A stretch of DNA of 54,329 nucleotides, from positions 1 to 54,329 of the forward strand of contig CAZUMH010000009.1 of NCBI GenBank assembly GCA_964621645.1, in the 5' to 3' direction. How positions within the stretch are numbered: position 1 is the first letter of the stretch; each line of letters opens with the position of its first letter. The notes under the pieces were generated by a model. The model was given only the letters and a program-made list of their open reading frames with translations, searched no databases and had not been told where the DNA came from. Shown piece by piece: positions 8,256 to 14,882 of this stretch. The stretch comes from CAZUMH01 sp964621645. GTDB lineage: Bacteria > Zhuqueibacterota > QNDG01 > JAGLOF01. A program made the translations under genes and the position numbers.

Positions 8256-9452
8256 ATGGATCCAAAAAAATTCTATCGCGAATTGGATATGGTCCTGGAT
8301 CGTATCAAAAAGGAGAAAGTGGACGACACTTTCTTCCAGTCAGTCCTGACCCAGATGGATCAGGCCTTCGGCCGCGATTTGGGGGTTGTCAACAGCCATA
8401 TCTATGAAAAACGGAATAACCGATTTATTCTGGTGCTCGACTGCAGGCCGGGGAACGGGTATACACTGAAGAAGGTAATCCAGGATGATTCAGAGGCGGT
8501 TCAGGCGGCGATGAAACAGGGTGTCGTCCTCCTGGATAACAAAGACTGGATCAGCAAATCCAAGCCGATTTCCGATAAGAAATATACCCTTACCGCTATT
8601 CATGTCCATAAATCGGTGCGGCACTGGCTGTTTATATTTCAGATAGACAGCCGAAAAATGGGTGAAGAAGTACAGCTTTTTCTGAATTCCATGCGGACCG
8701 GACTCAACTACCGGCTTTTTTCGGAGATGATGCGGAATGATCTCAAGAGAGCGGAGGAAATTCAGCGCAGCCTGCTGCCCAGTTCTCCTCCCCGGGTAAA
8801 GGGCTATGATATATTCGCACGTTCCATCCCGGCTGAAGTAGTCGGTGGTGATTTTTACGAATACTTCGGCTTCAGCGACCGGGAGCTGGGTGTAGCCATT
8901 GGAGACGCCAGCGGGCACGGCATTCCGGCGGCGCTCCTGGTGCGGGATGTCGTTATCGGGCTGCGCATGGGACTGGCAACCGAGATGCGGCTGGTGCATA
9001 TCATCAACAAACTGAACAAAGTAATCCAGATGAGCACTTATTCCACCAGTTTCGTCTCTCTCTTTGTGGGTGAGATCGAGGAGGACGGACATCTTTTCTA
9101 TGTAAACGCCGGCCACCCGGCTCCTTTCCTGGTCAATGGTGAAACAATACACGATCTGCCGGCCACGGGGATTACTCTGGGATTTATGCCTGAACTCAGT
9201 ATGCATCGTTCCTATATACATATGGAACCCGGTTCGGTACTGGTGCTCTACAGTGACGGCATTGTTGAGCGAAAAGAAAGCGATCAGCAGCTTTTCGATA
9301 TCGACCGACTGAAGGAGCTGGTAATTTTTAATCAATACAAAAGTGCCAAAGAAATAGTTGAATCCATCATCGATGCGGTTGATAAATTCGGTGAAGAGAA
9401 GAGTCTGGAAGACGACGCAACAATGGTGGTGATAAAACGTATAAAAATTTGA
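8256..9452 (+). CDS. SpoIIE/RsbU-type PP2C serine phosphatase
   Basis: 398-aa cytoplasmic protein. Residues 1-160 are a divergent sensor-like region (possibly GAF-like, not certain). A short coiled linker (LKRAEEIQRSLLPSSPP) leads into a PPM/SpoIIE catalytic domain with the metal-binding aspartates in VVGGDFYEYF, IGDASGHGIPAALL, YSDGIVE and EDDATMVV. Enzymes of this kind dephosphorylate anti-sigma factor antagonists. No STAS or HPK-like anti-sigma partner gene is adjacent, so its target must lie elsewhere. It probably belongs to the transcript that starts at the iron repressor or to an internal one, ending at the terminator at 9846. Confidence 0.88.
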   Translation: MDPKKFYRELDMVLDRIKKEKVDDTFFQSVLTQMDQAFGRDLGVVNSHIYEKRNNRFILVLDCRPGNGYTLKKVIQDDSEAVQAAMKQGVVLLDNKDWISKSKPISDKKYTLTAIHVHKSVRHWLFIFQIDSRKMGEEVQLFLNSMRTGLNYRLFSEMMRNDLKRAEEIQRSLLPSSPPRVKGYDIFARSIPAEVVGGDFYEYFGFSDRELGVAIGDASGHGIPAALLVRDVVIGLRMGLATEMRLVHIINKLNKVIQMSTYSTSFVSLFVGEIEEDGHLFYVNAGHPAPFLVNGETIHDLPATGITLGFMPELSMHRSYIHMEPGSVLVLYSDGIVERKESDQQLFDIDRLKELVIFNQYKSAKEIVESIIDAVDKFGEEKSLEDDATMVVIKRIKI

Positions 9453-9507
9453 CAATATAGAATCCATCGGGAATGAACAAATTGTGCCAGGAAGCAGGGA
9501 GGATCTT

Positions 9508-9825
9508 ATGAGCAATATCGCAGCCGGTATACCGCTGGGTCTGGCAATTGGGATGGGGTCCGGAATCGCCATAGGGATAGCATCAGGGAAAAAAGCGGCC
9601 AGTGATGAGATCGCCGGGAATATCCGCGAGTTTGCGGCAACGCACCGTATCAACGTAGAAGGGCCGGAAGGCCATCTTGCTTTAGATCAATTCATCGAAA
9701 AGGTCTGTCCTACCGAGGGTGGGAACAGTGTCGCCCAGCGCAAGAAACTCGTTATTGTCACTATCTTGGGGATGGTTGTAGTGCTGGCTGGTTTGGCCTT
9801 GCTGCTTTTTCGTATGTTAGGGTAG
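9508..9825 (+). CDS. Small Gly-rich two-segment membrane protein
   Basis: 105-aa protein, ATG 9508 chosen because GGGAGG lies at 9497-9502. The N-terminus is a glycine/alanine/isoleucine-rich hydrophobic stretch (IPLGLAIGMGSGIAIGIASG), a central soluble part of about 50 residues follows, and a clear C-terminal transmembrane helix (about 80-103) ends the protein. The Gly-rich N-terminal pattern recurs in small membrane proteins of many bacteria but I know no function. It is followed directly by a terminator and so closes the gene cluster. Confidence 0.6.
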   Translation: MSNIAAGIPLGLAIGMGSGIAIGIASGKKAASDEIAGNIREFAATHRINVEGPEGHLALDQFIEKVCPTEGGNSVAQRKKLVIVTILGMVVVLAGLALLLFRMLG

Positions 9826-9845
9826 AATTACAGATATGCTGTTAT

Positions 9846-9893
9846 GGCCCGGAGCTGACTTTATTCTTGCTGCAGTGACGGGCCTTTTCTTTT
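9846..9893 (+). terminator. Rho-independent terminator after the iron/phosphatase cluster
   Basis: GGCCCG (9846-9851) pairs with CGGGCC (9879-9884), with extra pairing inside, and is followed by TTTTCTTTT. It lies 20 bases after the stop of the last gene. Confidence 0.7.
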
Positions 9894-9984
9894 ATATATA
9901 CATCTCACCGCTTGACAATTAACGATTCAATCGGTACATTTTACCTGGTATCCCCGCACAACCATACTAACATTGGAGACGCTC

Positions 9985-11331
9985 ATGAACGTGCGCCGCT
10001 TGACTATCCTGTCGGCGTTCCTGCTGCTGGCTCTGACGATCAGCCTGACGGCTCCCAGGAGTGAAGATCAGAAGGGCGCCTTTGAGTATGACAAGTTTGA
10101 AAAGCCGGAAACCTGTCAATCCTGTCATACCGATATCTATCAGCAGTGGACCCAGGCTATGATGTCCCAGGCCTACACTCACCACTGGGATGAGATCGAA
10201 TACTTCAACCTGGCGGTGGCTCACTCGGAACTGGATGCCGCTGTGAAACCGGTGGCGGACGGCTGCAACGGCTGTCACACCCCCCTGGCTTTCCTGGCCG
10301 GGGATGTTCCCCCGCCCCGTCCGGCAGAGAACTCCCGCGCCAATGAGAGCGTCAGCTGTGACTTTTGCCATACCGTGACAATGCTGGCCGGTGATATCCC
10401 TCATAATTTTTCTTATGTTTCCTCACCCGGAAGGAAGAAATACGGCGCCAAGCCGGGGCTGACATCACCTCATCACGATACCGAGCAACTGGATATCTTC
10501 CGGGAAGCAGAGTTTTGCGGCAGTTGTCACAACGAGAAGAATCCCTATGGAATCTGGGTCAAGTCCACCCAACTGGAGTGGAAAGAAGGACCTTATGCCG
10601 CCAACGGAGTACCCTGTCACGTCTGTCATATGCCCAAGGCTCCTGGCCGCAGCGCCAAAATGGCCGAAGAAGGTATGGTGGCGCAGCATCTTTTCCATGG
10701 AGCCCATGATGAGGGGAAGGTCAAGGGTACCGTGGAAATCCGGATGCATCCGGAAGAGCGAGAGCTGGAATACGACGATGTCGTGGTTCTGAAGGTGCAG
10801 CTTTTCAACGGCAAGACGGGACATAAATTCCCAACCGGATCGGTGGAGGACCGTATTGTCTGGCTGGAGGTGGAGGCCCGGGACGCCTCGGGGAAGACCT
10901 ATCACCTTCTGGTGGATCCCAAAGGATTCCCCGGGGAGGAATACACCATCAGTTCACGGGAGCTGGCTTATCAGGATATGGGCATTCCTCTTAAGATTGC
11001 TGATTTCGCGGGAGTGCCCCGGGAAGAGGCAGGGGAAGGGAACCGAGTCTTTCGTCAGGCCTTCTTCGATCCCCAGGGACGTATGACTATCATGCAGTGG
11101 AACACCGCCAGCCTGGGCGTGGATTACCGCATCGGGCCGCGGGAAACAAAAGTGGAGACCTATACCTGGGAACTCCCGGATGATATCGCGGTCGGTAAAG
11201 TGATTTTCACGGCCACATTAAACTACCGTAAACTGGTAAAACCGGTAGCCGACTTTCTTAAGGTTCCGGCGGAGGAATCGGAAATTGTCGTGGTAAACAG
11301 GGCTGAGACCTGGGTGGAGGTGTATGATTAA
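9985..11331 (+). CDS. Secreted pentaheme cytochrome c
   Basis: 448-aa exported multiheme protein. The ATG at 9985 follows TTGGAG; a signal peptide or anchor covers residues 1-23. Five CXXCH sites bind covalent heme: C44 (CQSCH), C94 (CNGCH), C125 (CDFCH), C178 (CGSCH) and C211 (CHVCH), several with nearby His that could be distal ligands. The heme part resembles cytochrome c554-like families. From about residue 240 a heme-free beta-rich domain follows, containing NGKTGHKFPTGS. The protein at 28068 has the same arrangement. It is followed at 64 bases by a heme-bearing barrel, suggesting electron transfer at the cell surface. Redox partner and direction are unknown. Confidence 0.85.
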   Translation: MNVRRLTILSAFLLLALTISLTAPRSEDQKGAFEYDKFEKPETCQSCHTDIYQQWTQAMMSQAYTHHWDEIEYFNLAVAHSELDAAVKPVADGCNGCHTPLAFLAGDVPPPRPAENSRANESVSCDFCHTVTMLAGDIPHNFSYVSSPGRKKYGAKPGLTSPHHDTEQLDIFREAEFCGSCHNEKNPYGIWVKSTQLEWKEGPYAANGVPCHVCHMPKAPGRSAKMAEEGMVAQHLFHGAHDEGKVKGTVEIRMHPEERELEYDDVVVLKVQLFNGKTGHKFPTGSVEDRIVWLEVEARDASGKTYHLLVDPKGFPGEEYTISSRELAYQDMGIPLKIADFAGVPREEAGEGNRVFRQAFFDPQGRMTIMQWNTASLGVDYRIGPRETKVETYTWELPDDIAVGKVIFTATLNYRKLVKPVADFLKVPAEESEIVVVNRAETWVEVYD

Positions 11332-11395
11332 TTTTCGTGTCCTGATACTATTGAGGCAGCGTCCCCAAATCTAAAACCGAGAAAAGGAGAAGAAC

Positions 11396-12562
11396 ATGAG
11401 CGCATCATTTTGGCGGCGATCCCTGGCCGTGGTGTTACTCATGAGCGCGATCCTGGCAGAGAACGGCTGGGCCATCCCGGCCTTCGCCCGCCGCTACCGG
11501 ATATCCTGTTCAGTATGCCACGCGCCCTTTCCCCGTCTCAAGGAATACGGAACGGAGTTTGCCGGAAACGGATTCATTCTCAAGGAAGCGGAGAAGAGCC
11601 GTGATTACGTCACCAGCGGAGACGATCTGCTCTGGCTAAACCGCGATTTCCCGGTGGCGGTTCGATTTGACGCTTTTGCCGTAGCTGAGAGCGATAATCC
11701 GGTGAGCCGGGATCTGCAGGTCCCCTGGGGATTGAAATTGCTCTCCGGCGGCACAGTATACCATAATATTGGGTACTATTTTTATTTTTACCTTTCCGAA
11801 AGAGGAGAGATAGCGGGGATTGAAGACGCTTACATTCATTTCGATGACATCTTTGGCATGCCTCTGGACGTTATGGTGGGTCAGTTCCAGACCTCCGATC
11901 CTCTCCTTAAAAGAGAGCTGCGCCTTACTTTCGAAGACTACATGATCTACAAAAGTCATCCCAGCGGATCCATCACCGATCTTACCTATGACCGGGGAGT
12001 TATGATGGTTTATTCCATCGGAAAAACAGGGACCGATGTGGTGGCAATGATGGTAAACGGAAACGGCAAGGTTGAGGCGGGAGATGACCGCAAGTTCGAT
12101 GTCGATTCCCACAAGAACTACGGAGTGCGGATCAGTCAGAGTCTGGGAGGATTCTTCAGAATCGGAGGATTTTATTACCGGGGCAGTGAGAGCCAGAACG
12201 GCAGGGATAACACCATTACCTACATCGGTCCGGATCTTTCTCTGTCGGCGGGATCGCTCGATTTGGAAATGCAATACCTCGAGCGCCGGGACACCGATCC
12301 CCTTTTCACCGGCGCCACGGAGGCAGACACCAAGGGGATGGTTGCGGAATTAACTGTTTCACCCCAGGGGGACCGTTCCCGAGTCTACATCACCGGTCTG
12401 TACAACTGGATAAAATCCGATCTTTCTGATCTGGATTATCAGTCAGCCACTCTGAGCCTATCCTATTTGCTGGCCCGTAATCTTCGGCTGGTCGGAGAAT
12501 ATACCCGCGATCTGGAGAGGAAATCTAACCGGTTGGTGCTGGGGACGGTTACCGGGTTTTAA
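11396..12562 (+). CDS. Outer-membrane barrel with one N-terminal c-type heme site
   Basis: 388-aa protein with signal peptide (cleavage near AILAENGWA). One heme motif, C38SVC41H42, lies just after the signal in ARRYRISCSVCHAPFPRLKEYG. The rest alternates polar and hydrophobic residues with many aromatic strand ends (YYFYFYLSERG, NYGVRISQSLGGFFRIGGFYYRG) and ends in GTVTGF, a terminal Phe typical of outer-membrane barrels. I know related cytochrome-tagged barrels from other uncultured and metal-reducing bacteria only as uncharacterised proteins. Paired with the pentaheme gene it looks like a two-component electron conduit. An AAAGGAGAAG box precedes the ATG and a strong terminator follows. 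Confidence 0.8.
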   Translation: MSASFWRRSLAVVLLMSAILAENGWAIPAFARRYRISCSVCHAPFPRLKEYGTEFAGNGFILKEAEKSRDYVTSGDDLLWLNRDFPVAVRFDAFAVAESDNPVSRDLQVPWGLKLLSGGTVYHNIGYYFYFYLSERGEIAGIEDAYIHFDDIFGMPLDVMVGQFQTSDPLLKRELRLTFEDYMIYKSHPSGSITDLTYDRGVMMVYSIGKTGTDVVAMMVNGNGKVEAGDDRKFDVDSHKNYGVRISQSLGGFFRIGGFYYRGSESQNGRDNTITYIGPDLSLSAGSLDLEMQYLERRDTDPLFTGATEADTKGMVAELTVSPQGDRSRVYITGLYNWIKSDLSDLDYQSATLSLSYLLARNLRLVGEYTRDLERKSNRLVLGTVTGF

Positions 12563-12584
12563 TCACTTTTTCCTATAAAAAGAG

Positions 12585-12620
12585 AAGGCCCGGCGCACGA
12601 CGCGCCGGGCCTTATTATTA
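12585..12620 (+). terminator. Rho-independent terminator after the cytochrome/barrel pair
   Basis: A perfect 12-bp stem, AAGGCCCGGCGC (12585-12596) with GCGCCGGGCCTT (12602-12613), 5-base loop, followed by ATTATTATT. Very strong hairpin 22 bases past the stop codon. Confidence 0.85.
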
Positions 12621-12812
12621 TTAGCGAAAAGCATCTCGAATCTATCAATAATACTATATAATGGATCGGGATGGTCTATTTACATATTTACAAGGTTATG
12701 GCTGTGCACAATTTTATTTTTGCCCCTTTTTTTAAAAAAAGGGGCAAAAAACCCTCGGCTGTCGAAAAATCACCTAAACTGTTCACTCGGTCACTTCCCG
12801 ATATTCTTTAAA
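12614..12812. repeat. Dispersed intergenic repeat, copy B
   Basis: Second copy of the element at 2576-2782. It starts where the terminator stem ends and includes ATGGATCGGGAT, a perfect 26-base palindrome at 12721-12746 (TGCCCC + T7/A7 + GGGGCA) and the conserved CTCGGCTGTCGAAAAATC block at 12754. The closest-matching part is the last 60 bases. No coding sequence is supported; a 62-codon minus-strand frame over 12817-13005 is probably chance. Confidence 0.75.
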
Positions 12813-12883
12813 AATATTATTGAATAATCGGGACGGGCGTTCCCTTGTTCACAGTTTCGGGCGGTGATTTTCCGAATGCCGAG
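12754..12883. repeat. Long imperfect inverted repeat in and beyond copy B
   Basis: The left arm (12754-12805, CTCGGC..TCGAAAAATCACC..AAACTGT..CCCGATATTC) finds its partner on the other strand in 12820-12883, where GAATAATCGGG, ACAGTTT, GGTGATTTTCCGA and GCCGAG occur in the mirrored order. GGGACGGG (12830-12837) and CCCGTCCC (12887-12894) add an overlapping second hairpin. The transcript of either strand could fold into a long stem. Copy A lacks the right arm. Confidence 0.6.
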
Positions 12884-13028
12884 GAACCCGTCCCACCCAA
12901 AGAACCGGTGATCGTTATCATTGTAAGACGCGTCTTCCTTTGCACACAATCCCGATTATTCCATTCACTAGTATTATTGATTCTGGATGGCGGTAGTTGA
13001 CTCAAATAACGTATTGTACAGGATATTT

Positions 13029-13161
13029 CTATTCCCCCTCAATCTCCTCCTGCAGTATTTTTCTGGTCCGCTCCACGATTTGATCGGCCTGAGTCGTGAT
13101 CTCTTTCACCAGGTCCTCGGCTTTAGCAGTCAGATCAGCGCAGAACTCCTGATCCTCAATA
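13029..13161 (-). CDS. 3' end of an unknown gene cut by the assembly gap
   Basis: On the minus strand an open frame runs from the gap to a TAG at 13029-13031 and encodes 43 residues ending in QADQIVERTRKILQEEIEGE. The composition is highly helical and charged, and codon use looks coding, so I think it is the C-terminus of a real protein. No start codon lies in the visible part. It is on the same strand as the lyase/ftcD genes and could be the next gene of that operon. The family is not recognisable from so little; it does not look like urocanase or imidazolonepropionase C-termini. Confidence 0.5.
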
Positions 13162-13171
13162 NNNNNNNNNN
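13162..13171. other. Assembly gap (10 N)
   Basis: Ten undetermined bases join two contigs. The true gap size may differ from ten. It cuts the gene whose end is at 13029 and lies 18 bases from the end of the cyclodeaminase fragment. Confidence 1.
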
Positions 13172-13189
13172 CTATGATTCAATTTGATC

Positions 13190-13555
13190 TTATATCTTAC
13201 TCTTGACTGATTCGTAGAGTTGGTCAGCCAGCGCATGTCTGGTTAAAATGTGGTCAAGCTCGGCCCGATGGGTGGAGACGAATGCTCCGTCTTTAATTGA
13301 GGGCAGGTTGATGAGCACGTTAAAGTAGGCTCCCAGGGCGGCGGTACGGGCCGTAAGGGCGGCTACGCCGGCATCGCTGAGGGAGTTACGGTTTCCTTTC
13401 TCCAATACCTCTCCGGCAAGCTCCACCGCCTGCAGGCTGCGTTCCAATACACCAAAGGGTATCAGCGTGGCCTCCTTGGTAGCCGCCTGGATGGCAGCCG
13501 ATCGGATATTTTTCTCTTCCTCGCTTTTTTTAGGCATACGCATCGCTACCATCAC
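13190..13555 (-). CDS. ftcD: Formiminotetrahydrofolate cyclodeaminase, C-terminal part (frameshifted)
   Basis: 121 codons that continue the cyclodeaminase domain begun in the preceding frame: FKRVMVAMRMPKKSEEEKNIR, ATKEATLIPFGVLERSLQAVELA, NRNSLSDAGVAALTARTAALGAYFNVLINL are all conserved FTCD sequence. Its apparent GTG start overlaps the previous stop, but homology extends upstream of it in this frame (DTEYFKRVM), so it is the same gene after loss of one base near 13577/13578 rather than a separate gene. The reaction is 5-formimino-THF to methenyl-THF plus ammonia. The stop is 18 bases from the assembly gap. Confidence 0.8.
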   Translation of the reverse strand: MMVAMRMPKKSEEEKNIRSAAIQAATKEATLIPFGVLERSLQAVELAGEVLEKGNRNSLSDAGVAALTARTAALGAYFNVLINLPSIKDGAFVSTHRAELDHILTRHALADQLYESVKSKI

Positions 13556-14853
13556 CCGTTTGAAGTATTCCGTATCAGGTCCACATCGAAAATAAAGGCA
13601 TCCTTCAGCATCTGGGCCTTGCGGCCCAACTCATCCATCTGTGAGAAGGCATCTTCGTACCCCTTCTTGCCGTGGGTAAGCGCGGCTACCATGGATGTGA
13701 GAGCGGCGCTCATTCCCCCGCAGAGGGCGGCGACACTGCCTCCTCCCGGTGCGGGCGCTTCACTGGAGAGCAGATTGGTGAATGCATCGACCCGCATGGA
13801 GGTGAGATGGTTTTTCCGATCCAGCTGGTACTCGATGACCTTTTTCTCCGGTTCAAACGGATAAAGATCTCCCAGTCCCAGGGAGAGAGCCGCTATATGG
13901 ATCAATTCCTGTTCGGTGACCCCTGTGGTGCGGCCCTGCTTCTCCAAATAGTGAAATCCTGCCTGTCTCAGCGCTTCCAGAGGGATTAATCCCACCAGCT
14001 CGCTTCCGGTAACCCGGGCACCCAGTTCCGCCGCCAGCCGGCAACATTCATCGAAAACCAAATGAGGGGGCGTCATCTTGTAGTTGGTCAGATTGATGGA
14101 AACCTGAGCCCGGCCGAAATCTTCCATGTACCAGCCTACGGCCTTGCAGTGGCTGAAGAGACCCTTTTCCCGCAGCTTGTTCCCTTCAGCGTCGGTCACT
14201 ACTTTGCCTTTTTCATCCCGCTTGAGTCGACCCTTCTCCCTGATTGTAAAGGCGATCTCTTTGGCTATTTTAACGTCGCGAGTGTTCAAATTCACATTGT
14301 AGGCGATGAGAAATTCCCTGGCCCCGATGGCGGTAGCGCCGGCTTCCGGATTGAAACGGGCCGGTCCGAAATCAGGTTTCCATTCCGGATCCTTGAATTT
14401 CACGGAGAGCCCCTCATATTCACCCTGGCGCACGTCGGCAAGGTTCCGGCGTTCCGGTCTTGACGCGGCTTCCTCATAAAGATAGACGGGAATGTCGAGT
14501 TCTTCCCCTACCCGCCGGCCCAGACGTCGGGCCAGTTCGGCGCAGTCTTCCATGCTGAGTCCGGATACGGGCACGAAGGGACAGACATCGGTGGCGCCCA
14601 TACGGGGATGTGCTCCGGTGTGTTTGGTCATATCTATCACCCGGGCCGCCGCGGCGATCGCCTGGAAGGCAGCCTCAAGCACCGCTTCCGGTTCTCCCAG
14701 CATGGTAACCACAGTGCGGTTGGTATCCCTGCCCGGATCGACATCAAGCAGCTTTACTCCTTCAACTGCTTCAATTTTATCGGTAATCTGTTTTATGACA
14801 GCCGGGTCCCGTCCTTCACTGAAGTTGGGAACGCATTCCACGATTTTTCGCAT
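13552..14853 (-). CDS. ftcD: Glutamate formiminotransferase plus N-terminal cyclodeaminase
   Basis: 433 codons from ATG 14853 (GGAGGAG box 5 bases before; an upstream in-frame codon at 14877 is less likely). Residues 1-~320 are glutamate formiminotransferase (RKIVECVPNFSEGRD, TKHTGAHPRMGATDVCPFVPV, GLFSHCKAVGWYMEDFGRAQVSINLTNY), moving the formimino group of formiminoglutamate to tetrahydrofolate. The cyclodeaminase domain starts near 345 (APAPGGGSVAALCGGMSAALTSMVAALT) and breaks off after DAFIFDVD, where the frame shifts. With one base restored the full bifunctional FTCD of about 555 residues is recovered. The gene follows the two ammonia-lyases by about 30 bases, consistent with the last steps of histidine breakdown. 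Confidence 0.88.
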   Translation of the reverse strand: MRKIVECVPNFSEGRDPAVIKQITDKIEAVEGVKLLDVDPGRDTNRTVVTMLGEPEAVLEAAFQAIAAAARVIDMTKHTGAHPRMGATDVCPFVPVSGLSMEDCAELARRLGRRVGEELDIPVYLYEEAASRPERRNLADVRQGEYEGLSVKFKDPEWKPDFGPARFNPEAGATAIGAREFLIAYNVNLNTRDVKIAKEIAFTIREKGRLKRDEKGKVVTDAEGNKLREKGLFSHCKAVGWYMEDFGRAQVSINLTNYKMTPPHLVFDECCRLAAELGARVTGSELVGLIPLEALRQAGFHYLEKQGRTTGVTEQELIHIAALSLGLGDLYPFEPEKKVIEYQLDRKNHLTSMRVDAFTNLLSSEAPAPGGGSVAALCGGMSAALTSMVAALTHGKKGYEDAFSQMDELGRKAQMLKDAFIFDVDLIRNTSNG

Positions 14854-14882
14854 CAGTCTCCTCCAGTCTTGGTGCAATTACC

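Noticed and set aside
12817..13005. 62-codon minus-strand frame in the hairpin region
   Set aside because: Overlaps the inverted repeat, no RBS; its codons come mainly from hairpin sequence.
13552..13555. Separate start for the cyclodeaminase C-terminal part by TGATG coupling
   Set aside because: Homology in the downstream frame extends before the apparent start, so a frameshift explains it better than two genes.
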